DNA from: an uncultured Acidaminococcus sp.
Lineage (GTDB): Bacteria > Bacillota > Negativicutes > Acidaminococcales > Acidaminococcaceae
DNA: 45,352 nucleotides
Reading direction: 5' to 3'
Assembly (NCBI GenBank): GCA_900538365.1
Contig: UPXT01000014.1
Span: forward strand, 1 to 45,352
The notes beneath the pieces are model-generated. The model was not told the origin of the DNA. It ran no database searches and was given only the letters and a program-made list of their open reading frames with translations. A program made the position numbers and the translations under genes. The stretch's first letter is position 1, and each line of letters starts with the position of its first letter. Positions 25,665 through 33,227 of the stretch are shown in pieces.

Positions 25665-26789
25665 TTACATGATGACGAGATTATCTCGATGGATGACTTC
25701 ATCCGTATGGATATAACCCAGAACGGATTCCACATCACCCGTCTTTTTTCCAAGAATCTTACGGATCTCTTGGGCACCATAATTTACAAGTCCCCTAGCC
25801 AGTTCGTGGCCCTTTTCATCGGCCACGCTGACTGTCACGCCGCTTTCAAAATCCCCGCTGACCGCCTTGATGCCGACTGGCAGGATGCTGCAGCTGCCTT
25901 TTTGCTTGAGGGCCCTTTCAAGACCGGTATCGACAATGAGCGTACCCTCCACCTTGGCGCCAAAAGCCAGCCACTGTTTCCGGGCCTGGAGATGGGAAAT
26001 ATGGGGAACAAAGAGGGTCCCCACGGCGTCTCCCCGGAGGATCCGGCGCAGCACTTCGGGGTCTTCCCCAGAAGCGATGACAAGAGCAATCCCTGAAGAA
26101 TTAGCGACCTTTGCCGCTTGAATCTTCGTAATCATTCCGCCAGTCCCATTCTTGGAACCAGCACCGCCAGCCATGTTTTCCAGTTCCGGGGTAATTTCGG
26201 ACACTTCTGAAATGAGGCGGGCATCCGGATGGCTCTGGGGATTGGCGGTATAAAGGCCGTCCACATCAGAAAGCAGGATATCGACATCAGCATCGACAAT
26301 TCCAGCTACCAGGGCGGAAAGATTATCATTGTCACCAATCTTGAACTCATCGATGGCGACCACGTCGTTTTCATTGACAACTGGAATGACGCCCCATTCA
26401 AGCAGTTTTTGGAAGGTATTGCGGGAATTGGCATAATGATGGCGGTCCAGCGTGTCCGCACGGGTCAGGAGAACCTGGGCCACGGTCTGACCATACTCAG
26501 CAAAAAGCCGCTCATAGATATGCATCAAAATACCCTGTCCCACGGCAGCGCAGGCCTGTTTGCCAGGCATATCCTTGGGCTTTTCCTCAAATTTCAGGCG
26601 GCCAACGCCAACGGCACCGGCACCGCTGGAGACGAGGATCATTTCATGGCCGCTGTTCTGCAGGTCCGCCATGATCCGTGCCAGCTTTTCAATCTTTTCG
26701 TAATTGACCTTGCCATTTGGGTAGGTAATGGTACTCGACCCGACCTTGATGACAATCCGTTTTGCCTTTGCCAGTTTTTCCCTTTCCAT
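25665..26789 (-). CDS. proB: Glutamate 5-kinase
   Basis: This 374-residue enzyme phosphorylates glutamate at the gamma-carboxyl, the committed step of proline synthesis. An amino-acid-kinase domain (about residues 8-260) shows VIKVGSSTI, VSSGAGAVG and GTGGMITKIQAA. A C-terminal PUA domain (about 275-365) is present, as in proline-feedback-inhibited enzymes. It lies 50 bases after obg and 12 bases before proA, so the three are likely co-transcribed, a common Firmicutes arrangement. Confidence 0.95.
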   Translation of the reverse strand: MEREKLAKAKRIVIKVGSSTITYPNGKVNYEKIEKLARIMADLQNSGHEMILVSSGAGAVGVGRLKFEEKPKDMPGKQACAAVGQGILMHIYERLFAEYGQTVAQVLLTRADTLDRHHYANSRNTFQKLLEWGVIPVVNENDVVAIDEFKIGDNDNLSALVAGIVDADVDILLSDVDGLYTANPQSHPDARLISEVSEITPELENMAGGAGSKNGTGGMITKIQAAKVANSSGIALVIASGEDPEVLRRILRGDAVGTLFVPHISHLQARKQWLAFGAKVEGTLIVDTGLERALKQKGSCSILPVGIKAVSGDFESGVTVSVADEKGHELARGLVNYGAQEIRKILGKKTGDVESVLGYIHTDEVIHRDNLVIM

Positions 26790-26839
26790 CTGCTCACCTT
26801 CCTGTTCCTGCTCGCTTAGGATACCTGCGTTGAGGACCC

Positions 26840-28120
26840 TCAGTAACGATCTTCAAATTCAAAGACCATGTCGCCAATCTTGACTGACTGCCCTTCTTCA
26901 ATGCCCTTGTCCTTTAGGGCCTTTTCAATACCGAGGCGGCGCCAGATGAGCTGGAACCGGTACACCGCTTCCTCGTTGTCAAAATTGGTCATGGCCACAA
27001 GACGCTCAATGTTCTTGCCTTTGACCTCAAAATCAGCATCCTCTGAATCCGTAAGGATTTCAAAGGAATCGGGGTCCACTTCCCTAAGGTGCCCAACTTC
27101 CAGCATCGCCTCGTCCCGCGGGGCCTTTTGAAGCATTTCAAAAGCCTTATACATGACGGCACGCAGTCCATCGCCTGTTGCAGCCGACGCTTTCATGATG
27201 GGATAGCCCTTTTCCGTGACATATTTTTCCAGGGCAGGATAATGTTCTTCTGCTCCGGGAAGGTCCATCTTATTGGCAACGACAAGCTGGGGCCGCTTGA
27301 CCAGTTTGTCACTGTAAAGGGCCAATTCCTCATTGATTTTCTTGAAATCTTCCACCGGGTCACGCCCTTCACTGCCGCTTGTATCGACAATATGAAGGAT
27401 GACCCGCGTCCGTTCGATATGACGCAGGAAATCATGCCCCAGCCCGACCCCCTTGCTGGCCCCATCAATCAGTCCAGGCAGATCGGCAAGGACAAAGGAG
27501 TTTTCCTCATCAAGGCGCACCACGCCAAGAACGGGCGTCAGCGTTGTAAAATGATAGGCCGCGACTTCCGGTCTTGCGGCAGAAACGCGCGCAACAATGC
27601 TTGATTTGCCCACACTGGGATAGCCCACCATACCGACATCGGCCAACAGTTTCAGCTCTAGGCGCAGCCAGCCTTTGGTCCCTGGCTCGCCTTTTTCCGC
27701 AAATGTCACGCCCTGTTTGGTACTCGTCACATAGCAGGCATTGCCTTTGCCGCCGCGTCCGCCTTTAGCAGCAAGGAACCGCTCTCCTTCGTGGGAAAGG
27801 TCCGCCAGGATGACCCCTGTTGCATCATCAATGACAACAGTCCCCATAGGCACCTTTACTTCCACATCGGGAGCCTTGGGCCCTGTGCAGTTTTTGGCCG
27901 AGCCATTGCCGCCGCGGGAAGCAACAAATTTTCGTTTATAGCGAAAATCAACAAGGGTATTAAGGTCCTTATAGGCCACCAGATAGACGCTTCCGCCGCG
28001 TCCGCCGTTGCCGCCGTCAGGGCCGCCGTGAGCGACGAATTTCTCGCGCCGGAAACTGGAGGCCCCGTCGCCGCCGCTTCCTGCTTCTACATAGATCCTA
28101 GCTTTATCCGTAAATAACAT
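26840..28120 (-). CDS. obg: Obg/CgtA GTPase
   Basis: This 426-residue essential GTPase is involved in 50S ribosome assembly and the stringent response. A glycine-rich Obg fold (residues 1-158) is followed by the G domain with GYPSVGKSS, DLPGLIDGA and NKMDL, and then the C-terminal OCT domain (about 345-426, ending FEFEDRY). The ATG at 28120 has AGGAAGG 8 bases upstream; longer frames to the left lack a ribosome site. rplU-rpmA, often upstream of obg, are not here; instead a tRNA gene is divergent. A minus-strand TATAAT lies at about 28170 in the leader region. Confidence 0.96.
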   Translation of the reverse strand: MLFTDKARIYVEAGSGGDGASSFRREKFVAHGGPDGGNGGRGGSVYLVAYKDLNTLVDFRYKRKFVASRGGNGSAKNCTGPKAPDVEVKVPMGTVVIDDATGVILADLSHEGERFLAAKGGRGGKGNACYVTSTKQGVTFAEKGEPGTKGWLRLELKLLADVGMVGYPSVGKSSIVARVSAARPEVAAYHFTTLTPVLGVVRLDEENSFVLADLPGLIDGASKGVGLGHDFLRHIERTRVILHIVDTSGSEGRDPVEDFKKINEELALYSDKLVKRPQLVVANKMDLPGAEEHYPALEKYVTEKGYPIMKASAATGDGLRAVMYKAFEMLQKAPRDEAMLEVGHLREVDPDSFEILTDSEDADFEVKGKNIERLVAMTNFDNEEAVYRFQLIWRRLGIEKALKDKGIEEGQSVKIGDMVFEFEDRY

Positions 28121-28346
28121 GATTGTATCCTTCCTAAAACATAAATAATGATGGAAATGTAGGTTTTCATTATACAATAAAGATAGTAAAATTACCACGA
28201 GGAGCCCCTTTTCCATATGAAATAGGGGCTTAAGCGCATGGCAAGTAACAAAAGAAACAAAAGGCCAAGGAAAGGGCCTGCAGATTAAAAACAGGGAGCC
28301 TATTACAAGGGAATTCTGGACCTAGGAAAATATTTTTAAAAAAGCG
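28121..28346 (-). promoter_or_regulatory. obg upstream region
   Basis: These roughly 225 bases hold the obg leader and promoter. A minus-strand TATAAT at about 28170 lacks a clear -35. Further upstream a 7-bp stem, AGCCCCT/AGGGGCT (28203-28230), could form. I see no coding potential. Confidence 0.35.
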
Positions 28347-28375
28347 TTGACAAAAACATGACCATCGAGTACAAT
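28347..28375 (+). promoter_or_regulatory. Sigma-70 promoter of tRNA-Arg
   Basis: TTGACA and TACAAT are separated by exactly 17 bases, placing the transcription start about 10 bases before the mature tRNA 5' end. This is a near-consensus promoter, as expected for a stable RNA. Confidence 0.85.
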
Positions 28376-28392
28376 AATGACTGTTCGGTTAT

Positions 28393-28469
<77 letters not shown>

Positions 28470-28480
28470 ATTGAATTCAG

Positions 28481-28508
28481 CCGTGGAACAGACGTTCCAC
28501 GGTTTTTT
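28481..28508 (+). terminator. tRNA-Arg terminator
   Basis: CCGTGGAAC, a 4-base loop, GTTCCACGG and T6 form a clear rho-independent terminator 11 bases after the CCA end. Confidence 0.92.
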
Positions 28509-28532
28509 ATTGTCCTTTTCGGAGATTCCCAA

Positions 28533-28560
28533 TTGACATAAGAGGCCGGCTGGCTATACT
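28533..28560 (+). promoter_or_regulatory. Promoter of the HMA-ZIP operon
   Basis: TTGACA and TATACT are separated by 16 bases. The start site would fall at about 28567, immediately beside the palindrome at 28569-28584. Confidence 0.75.
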
Positions 28561-28568
28561 ATACTCTT

Positions 28569-28584
28569 GTTAGGTATATCTAAC
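28569..28584. promoter_or_regulatory. Candidate metalloregulator operator
   Basis: GTTAGGTATATCTAAC has perfect 5-bp GTTAG/CTAAC arms around a 6-base centre and lies on the predicted transcription start. A repressor bound here would block the HMA-ZIP promoter. The TTAG-N6-CTAA pattern also occurs at 45159-45172 upstream of the P-type ATPase operon. The regulator is not in the window. Confidence 0.5.
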
Positions 28585-28614
28585 TATTTTCAAAGTAAAG
28601 AAGGAGTGACCCTT

Positions 28615-28875
28615 ATGGTAAAAAACATCATTCATATTGAAGGCATGTCCTGCGGGATGTGCGAAGCGCACATTGCCGATACAATTCGGCATACTTTCCC
28701 CCATGCAGCTCACGTATCAGCGTCCCGTTCCAAGAAAGAAGCCACTTTTGTGACAGAATCCCCTGTTGAGGAAGCCGTGATCAAAAAGGCCATTGATGAG
28801 ACAGGCTACAACTATGAAGGCATGAAGACCGAGCCTTATGAAAAGAAAAGCCTCTTCTCCCGTCTTTTTGGTTAA
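28615..28875 (+). CDS. HMA-domain heavy-metal-binding protein
   Basis: This 86-residue protein consists of one heavy-metal-associated domain with a ferredoxin-like fold. The metal loop GMSCGMC (CxxC) lies at about residues 10-16, and the domain ends near YNYEGM at about 67. A short charged tail ending KKSLFSRLFG follows. The family binds Cu(I), Zn(II) or other soft metals and hands them to partners. The ATG follows AAGGAG. The ZIP transporter gene begins 3 bases after the stop codon, so the two proteins probably work together, for example by buffering imported metal. Confidence 0.85.
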   Translation: MVKNIIHIEGMSCGMCEAHIADTIRHTFPHAAHVSASRSKKEATFVTESPVEEAVIKKAIDETGYNYEGMKTEPYEKKSLFSRLFG

Positions 28876-28878
28876 GTC

Positions 28879-29661
28879 ATGAAGGGGGTTATTTTCTGGG
28901 GAGTCCTCATTCCCTTTATTGGAACAAGTCTCGGTGCCTGTTTTGTTTTTTTCCTGAAAAAAGGCCTCAGCGAAAAGGTCAACCGAGCACTCACAGGCTT
29001 TGCGGCCGGGGTCATGACGGCCGCGTCTTTCTGGAGCCTGCTCGCACCGGCCCTGGATTTTTCGGAAGCCCTCGGCCGCTGGGCCTTTCTGCCAAGTTTC
29101 ATCGGTTTTTGGATTGGCGTCTTCTTTCTCCTCATCCTGGACCATGCCATCCCCCATCTGCACCAGATGACAACGGAACCGGAAGGGCCTGTGACAAAAC
29201 TCGATAAGACCCTTCTCATGCTCCTTGCTGTCACGATCCACAACATTCCGGAAGGGATGGCGATTGGGATCGTCTACGCCAGCTATGCAAGCGGCAATTC
29301 CCTCATTTCCCTATCTGCCGCCCTCGCCCTTTCCCTCGGGATTGCCATCCAGAACGTACCGGAAGGAGCCATCATTTCAATGCCCCTTTACGAACGGGGC
29401 TGGAGCATGGGAAAAGCTAGTGGGTACGGAATCCTCTCAGGCATTGTTGAACCCATCGGTGCGATTCTTACCATTTACTTTGCAACGCAGATCATTCCTC
29501 TCATGCCTTATTTTTTGAGCTTTGCTGCCGGTGCCATGCTCTATGTCGTCGTCGAAGAGCTCATTCCGGAAATGAGCCAAGGCCGTCATTCCGACATTGG
29601 TGTCCTGAGCTTTTCCTTGGGGTTTTCAGTCATGATGGTCCTTGACGTGGCCCTATCCTGA
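28879..29661 (+). CDS. ZIP-family divalent metal transporter
   Basis: This 260-residue inner-membrane protein has about eight hydrophobic helices. The two metal-site helices are clear: HNIPEGMAIG (about residues 121-130) and QNVPEGAIISMP (about 158-169), with a following EPIGA. The histidine-containing loop HAIPHLHQM lies at about 89-97. These are the hallmarks of bacterial ZupT/GufA-like importers of Zn2+ and often Mn2+, Fe2+ or Co2+. It has no ribosome site of its own and is probably coupled to the HMA gene. Confidence 0.9.
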   Translation: MKGVIFWGVLIPFIGTSLGACFVFFLKKGLSEKVNRALTGFAAGVMTAASFWSLLAPALDFSEALGRWAFLPSFIGFWIGVFFLLILDHAIPHLHQMTTEPEGPVTKLDKTLLMLLAVTIHNIPEGMAIGIVYASYASGNSLISLSAALALSLGIAIQNVPEGAIISMPLYERGWSMGKASGYGILSGIVEPIGAILTIYFATQIIPLMPYFLSFAAGAMLYVVVEELIPEMSQGRHSDIGVLSFSLGFSVMMVLDVALS

Positions 29662-30048
29662 TGGCCTCCGTTTTTTATCAGGAGCAAAAAGCACTCCGAT
29701 TCACGGCCATTACTTTTTGGGCAACCGCCTGATCCTATGTTAGGCGCTACATGGGCTCCGCACTCCACCGTCTTACATTGGGACTTCGGCTTTATCGGCA
29801 GAGGACACTCCGCCGGCTCCGATTGTCGCTGCCCTATAAGTCAGTTTGCTGCGCAATCTCTCTTCACCGATTCGCAAAAGGTAAATGAAAAAAAGAGAAA
29901 CCCACACCCAATCATTTTCCTTATTATAGGATTTTTGCCCTTTCAGATTCCGGACTGGACAGCCAAATCGTCGCAATCACCACAGTCGCAATCACCACAT
30001 TTGTCGGCATCGTGTCGTTCCTGATCATTGAAACAATGCCTCTTTTTG
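29662..30048. other. Gene-poor region between the ZIP gene and hydG
   Basis: About 390 bases without a convincing standard gene. The left part (29690-29890) is GC-balanced and rich in short inverted repeats, for example CGGCGGAG...CTCTGCCG on the minus strand. The right part holds the small hydrophobic frame described separately. A larger minus-strand frame (29773-29976) reads through a basic, partly hydrophobic stretch (WVWVSLFFIYLLRIGEERLR) but lacks a ribosome site. The region may be the 3' part of a small-toxin transcript or a decayed gene. Confidence 0.35.
29924..30028 (-). CDS. Possible 34-residue hydrophobic peptide (type I toxin-like, perhaps frameshifted)
   Basis: A short frame begins at the ATG at 30028 with AAGAGG about 10 bases upstream. 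It reads MIRNDTMPTN, then a hydrophobic run (VVIATVVIATIWL), then a charged tail. The run is encoded by a tandem 15-bp repeat (GTGGTGATTGCGACN). Immediately upstream, overlapping by 4 bases in another frame, is MQQKEALFQ and a stop (30054-30025). Joined by a one-base shift these would give EALFQMI, reminiscent of the holin-like toxin (Hol_Tox) N-terminus, so it may be a broken member. The resemblance is short and the assignment is weak. Confidence 0.3.
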   Translation of the reverse strand: MIRNDTMPTNVVIATVVIATIWLSSPESERAKIL

Positions 30049-30077
30049 TTGCATAACTTTTGTTTTTGCAGTAAAAT
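30049..30077 (+). promoter_or_regulatory. Promoter for a short RNA or the hydG leader
   Basis: TTGCAT and TAAAAT are separated by 17 bases on the plus strand, with a predicted start near 30084. It faces the small minus-strand frame and lies 150 bases upstream of hydG. Confidence 0.5.
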
Positions 30078-30083
30078 AACAAA

Positions 30084-30169
30084 AACTCCCTGCGTACAAG
30101 GAACCCCCAAGTACTAAGGCAGTGAATGGACCGATTCTGTTTGCATGCCTTTTTTGGCATGCTTTTTTT
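30084..30169 (+). ncRNA. Possible short RNA ending in a strong terminator
   Basis: From the promoter at 30049-30077 a transcript of about 85 bases would end at GCATGCC-T6-GGCATGC followed by T7 (30143-30169). It is complementary to the 5' leader expected for the small minus-strand peptide, as in type I toxin-antitoxin pairs. Alternatively it is an attenuated leader of hydG, which starts 55 bases later. No family match is known to me. Confidence 0.35.
30143..30169 (+). terminator. Terminator hairpin upstream of hydG
   Basis: GCATGCC and GGCATGC form a 7-bp stem with a T6 loop, followed by T7. It lies 55 bases before the hydG start, so it would stop any transcript from the promoter at 30049 unless read-through is regulated. 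Confidence 0.75.
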
Positions 30170-30223
30170 GTGCCCACACCACTGTTCGGGAAATCAACCA
30201 CCCAAAGGAGAGAATCATCCACT

Positions 30224-31645
30224 ATGACAGTTCCCTACAACCCCGCCTCCTCGAAAGCTGATGAATTCATCAATCACGAGGAAATCATGGAAACCCTCAC
30301 CTACGCTGACGAAAAGAGTAAAGACAAGGAATTCTGCCTATCCCTTGTTGAAAAAGCCAGCCACTTAAAAGGCCTGAGCCATCGGGAAGCCTCTGTGCTC
30401 CTTAAAAGCGAGGACCCGGAAGTGACGGAAGCCATCTATGACCTTGCCCGCAAGATCAAGGATAAGATCTATGGGCAGCGCATCGTCCTGTTTGCGCCCC
30501 TTTATCTTTCAAACTACTGTATCAATGGATGTGTCTACTGTCCCTATCATGCCAAGAACCGACACATCGCCCGAAAGAAACTGTCGCAGGAAGAAATTGT
30601 CCGGGAAGTTACGGCACTGCAGGATATGGGACACAAGCGCCTGGCCCTTGAAACAGGCGAGGACCCCGTCAATAATCCGATTGAATACGTCCTCGAAAGC
30701 ATCCGTACCATTTATAGTATCAAACATAAAAACGGGGCCATTCGCCGCGTCAACGTCAACATCGCCGCAACAACCGTGGAAAATTACCGCAAGCTCAAAG
30801 AAGCAGGGATTGGCACCTATATCCTTTTCCAGGAAACCTACCATCGGAAAAATTATGAAACCCTTCATCCCCATGGGCCCAAACATGACTATGCCTATCA
30901 CACGGAAGCCATGGACCGTGCCATGACAGGAGGGATTGATGACGTTGGCGTCGGTGTCCTTTATGGACTCAATAATTATCGGTATGATTTTGCCGGCCTT
31001 CTCATGCATAAGGAACACCTGGAAGCGGTCTTCGGTGTCGGCCCCCACACCATCAGCGTCCCCCGCATTCGTCCAGCTGATGATATTTCCGTGGACGCAT
31101 TCCCCAACTCCATTTCCGATGACCTTTTTAAAAAGATCATTGCCATCCTTCGCATTACGGTTCCCTACACGGGCATCATCATTTCGACCCGTGAATCTGC
31201 AAAAACCCGGGCTTCCGTCATCGAAGTTGGAGTTTCCCAGATCAGTGGGGCTTCCCGTACGAGTGTCGGCGGTTATGCTGAAGAAGAGGAAGAAGATTCT
31301 GCCCAGTTTGAGGTGAATGACAATCGGACATTGGATGAAGTCATCAACTGGCTCCTGACAGATGGATATATCCCGAGCTTCTGCACGGCCTGCTACCGAG
31401 CCGGTCGGACAGGGGACCGCTTCATGTCCCTTGCAAAGACGGGAGAAATCTCCAACTGCTGTCAGCCGAATGCCCTCCTTACGCTGAAGGAATATCTTGT
31501 AGACTACGCCTCGGATAACACTCGCAAAAAAGGAGAAGCCGTCATTGCAAAGGAGCTTGATAAGATTCCCAATCCTCAGGTCCGGAGCACATGCCAAGCC
31601 TACTTGGATAAGATCATTCACGGGGAACGGGATTTTCGTTTCTAA
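30224..31645 (+). CDS. hydG: [FeFe]-hydrogenase H-cluster radical SAM maturase HydG
   Basis: This 473-residue radical-SAM tyrosine lyase makes the CO and CN- ligands of the hydrogenase H-cluster. The SAM cluster motif CINGCVYC (CxxxCxxC) lies at about residues 105-112. The C-terminal auxiliary cluster ligands CTACY...NCC (Cx2Cx22C) lie at about 387-413 and distinguish HydG from ThiH. Length is typical. The ATG at 30224 has AAAGGAGAG upstream with slightly long spacing. hydE, hydF and the hydrogenase are not in the window. Presence of HydG implies hydrogen metabolism, consistent with amino-acid fermentation. Confidence 0.95.
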   Translation: MTVPYNPASSKADEFINHEEIMETLTYADEKSKDKEFCLSLVEKASHLKGLSHREASVLLKSEDPEVTEAIYDLARKIKDKIYGQRIVLFAPLYLSNYCINGCVYCPYHAKNRHIARKKLSQEEIVREVTALQDMGHKRLALETGEDPVNNPIEYVLESIRTIYSIKHKNGAIRRVNVNIAATTVENYRKLKEAGIGTYILFQETYHRKNYETLHPHGPKHDYAYHTEAMDRAMTGGIDDVGVGVLYGLNNYRYDFAGLLMHKEHLEAVFGVGPHTISVPRIRPADDISVDAFPNSISDDLFKKIIAILRITVPYTGIIISTRESAKTRASVIEVGVSQISGASRTSVGGYAEEEEEDSAQFEVNDNRTLDEVINWLLTDGYIPSFCTACYRAGRTGDRFMSLAKTGEISNCCQPNALLTLKEYLVDYASDNTRKKGEAVIAKELDKIPNPQVRSTCQAYLDKIIHGERDFRF

Positions 31646-31747
31646 TAATTTGTAATAAATATTACATAGCAATTTCTTATTTCTGTAGGCTTTGCGTCAA
31701 ATTCGTGAAATTCTCAGTTTTTCATGGTCCCTTCACTTTTCTTATCG

Positions 31748-31753
31748 TATAAT
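31748..31753 (+). promoter_or_regulatory. -10 box upstream of the PepSY-like gene
   Basis: A perfect TATAAT lies 33 bases before the start codon. The -35 position (TGGTCC) is poor, so activity may need an activator. Confidence 0.45.
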
Positions 31754-31785
31754 GATTATATGTGATTTGAGAGGAGTGTATACCC

Positions 31786-32307
31786 ATGAACATGAAAAAA
31801 TATGCTGTAACCGCGGCCGTTGCTGCTGTTCTGTCCGGAACCTTTGCTGGTGCCGTCCCGGCCTTTGCTGCTGGCGTTTCCGCTACGATTGCAGCCAAAC
31901 AGACGGCTGTAACCAATGCCCAGAAAGTTGTTCCTGCTGCGGCAAAACTTGTCAGTGCCAAAACTGATGACAATGAATTCGAGCTGGAATTCCTGGATCC
32001 TGACACCCTGGAACGCTATGAAGTCGAAGTTGATCGAGCCACCCAGAAAGTCAAGGAAGTCGAAGTAAAGAGTTCCAACTATCCTGGCAGCGTCACCGTT
32101 ACAAAGACGGAAGAAGACGTCAAGGAGGCCATCAAGGCTTGTTATGCTGATGCCCGCAACATCGTCGTCACGAAAAAGACCGATGACAAGGATGGCACCC
32201 CCTTTGTTGTCTACAAGGCCACCTTTGAAACGGATGCTTTCACGGGAGAAGCCCTGCTGAATCCGGCAACCTGCTACATTGGCTATCAGGAACTGACCTA
32301 CAAATAA
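31786..32307 (+). CDS. Secreted PepSY-domain-like protein
   Basis: This 173-residue protein has a clear signal peptide (MNMKKYAVTAAVAAVLSG, cleavage probable after AFA at about residue 28). Two repeats with PepSY-like pattern follow: FELEFLDPDTLERYEVEVDRATQKVKEVEV at about 65-95, and a second with VVYKATFE near 147. PepSY domains act as peptidase inhibitors or small extracytoplasmic sensing modules. Two cysteines (about 117 and 164) could form a disulfide. The ATG has GAGGAG upstream. It is monocistronic, with a terminator 10 bases after the stop. The precise role is unknown. Confidence 0.7.
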   Translation: MNMKKYAVTAAVAAVLSGTFAGAVPAFAAGVSATIAAKQTAVTNAQKVVPAAAKLVSAKTDDNEFELEFLDPDTLERYEVEVDRATQKVKEVEVKSSNYPGSVTVTKTEEDVKEAIKACYADARNIVVTKKTDDKDGTPFVVYKATFETDAFTGEALLNPATCYIGYQELTYK

Positions 32308-32317
32308 GTTGATTCTA

Positions 32318-32348
32318 AAAATGACTGCTCTTTTCAGGCAGTCATTTT
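32318..32348 (+). terminator. Terminator of the PepSY-like gene
   Basis: AAAATGACTGC and GCAGTCATTTT form an 11-bp stem with a 9-base loop followed by T6. Confidence 0.85.
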
Positions 32349-32380
32349 TTATTTGGCCAAAACTCATTCCCAGATAGACA

Positions 32381-32412
32381 AAAAGTACCCATGGAAATCC
32401 ATGAGTACTTTT
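32381..32412 (-). terminator. Terminator of lemA-TPM
   Basis: AAAAGTAC and GTACTTTT enclose an inner CATGG/CCATG stem, with a minus-strand T5. It lies just past the TPM gene stop codon. Confidence 0.75.
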
Positions 32413-32417
32413 CTTTG

Positions 32418-33197
32418 TTACCAGCTGCGGCTGGAACCGCCGCCCCCACCGGAGCCGCCTCCAAAACCGCCTCCGCCAAAGCCGCCGCCTCCTCCGAAAC
32501 CCCCGCGGCCGCCGCCGCGAAAAAAGAAAAGGTAAAAGAGAGTGCGGAGAATGGCCCCTCCAAAAAGCAGGCGATCAATCAGAAACAGCAGAACAAGGCC
32601 CCCCAAGAGAATGACCCGCGTTAAAAAAGGCAACCCTTCCGAGTCTTCCCGAGCCTGTGGAATCCCTTCCGCCGCCAGGTCGTTAGCACTCAGGCCATAG
32701 CCTTTAGCCACGGTCTGGAGTACAGCCGAATATCCATTCAAGATGCCTTGATCATAATCACCCTTACGAAAAAGAGGCAGCATGTACTGATCCTGGATCC
32801 GTCCCGTAAGTCCATCGGGAAGGATACCTTCCAGACCATACCCGACTTCAATGCGGCTCTTTCGGTCCTTGGTGGCTACAAGAAGGAGAACGCCATTGTT
32901 TTCTTTCTTATTGCCAATGCCCCATTCGCGCAGGACGGAGAGTCCATAGTCTTCCACGCTTACCCCATCAAGGGTCGGTACGGTAAGGACAACGACCTGC
33001 GCCTTAGTCCTTTGGGCAAGGGCCGTACTATAAGTAAGGATAATCTTTTTTGTCTTTTGGGACAGAACACCGGCGCGGTCCACAACATAGATATCCTGCG
33101 CTGGTTTAGGCGGAATGCCGGCCGCTTGTACCGCACTCCAAGGCAGGAAGAAAATCACCTGGAGAGCAAGGAGCAGCCATAAGAGTTTCTTTTTCAT
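32418..33197 (-). CDS. TPM-domain membrane protein with glycine-rich tail
   Basis: This 259-residue protein has a signal peptide (about residues 1-26), an extracytoplasmic TPM domain (about 32-165) with VVDRAGVLS, VVVLTVPTLDG and RIEVGYGLEG, one transmembrane segment (about 190-215), and a long glycine-rich tail ending SSRSW. This architecture is typical of bacterial YgcG-like proteins, whose TPM domain is implicated in membrane-protein assembly or repair. The ATG at 33197 has GGAAGGAG upstream. It is the second gene after lemA, 30 bases downstream, and probably shares the lemA promoter and its dyad. Confidence 0.85.
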   Translation of the reverse strand: MKKKLLWLLLALQVIFFLPWSAVQAAGIPPKPAQDIYVVDRAGVLSQKTKKIILTYSTALAQRTKAQVVVLTVPTLDGVSVEDYGLSVLREWGIGNKKENNGVLLLVATKDRKSRIEVGYGLEGILPDGLTGRIQDQYMLPLFRKGDYDQGILNGYSAVLQTVAKGYGLSANDLAAEGIPQAREDSEGLPFLTRVILLGGLVLLFLIDRLLFGGAILRTLFYLFFFRGGGRGGFGGGGGFGGGGFGGGSGGGGGSSRSW

Positions 33198-33227
33198 GGG
33201 AATGTCTCCTTCCTTCCCCAAGGTTCG

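Noticed and set aside
24474..26096. A 540-codon open frame on the plus strand opposite proA and proB
   Set aside because: It is a shadow of the two proline genes; the encoded sequence has no recognisable domain.
32353..32624. Proline/alanine-rich frames at the end of the TPM gene
   Set aside because: They arise from the complementary strand of the glycine-rich tail codons.
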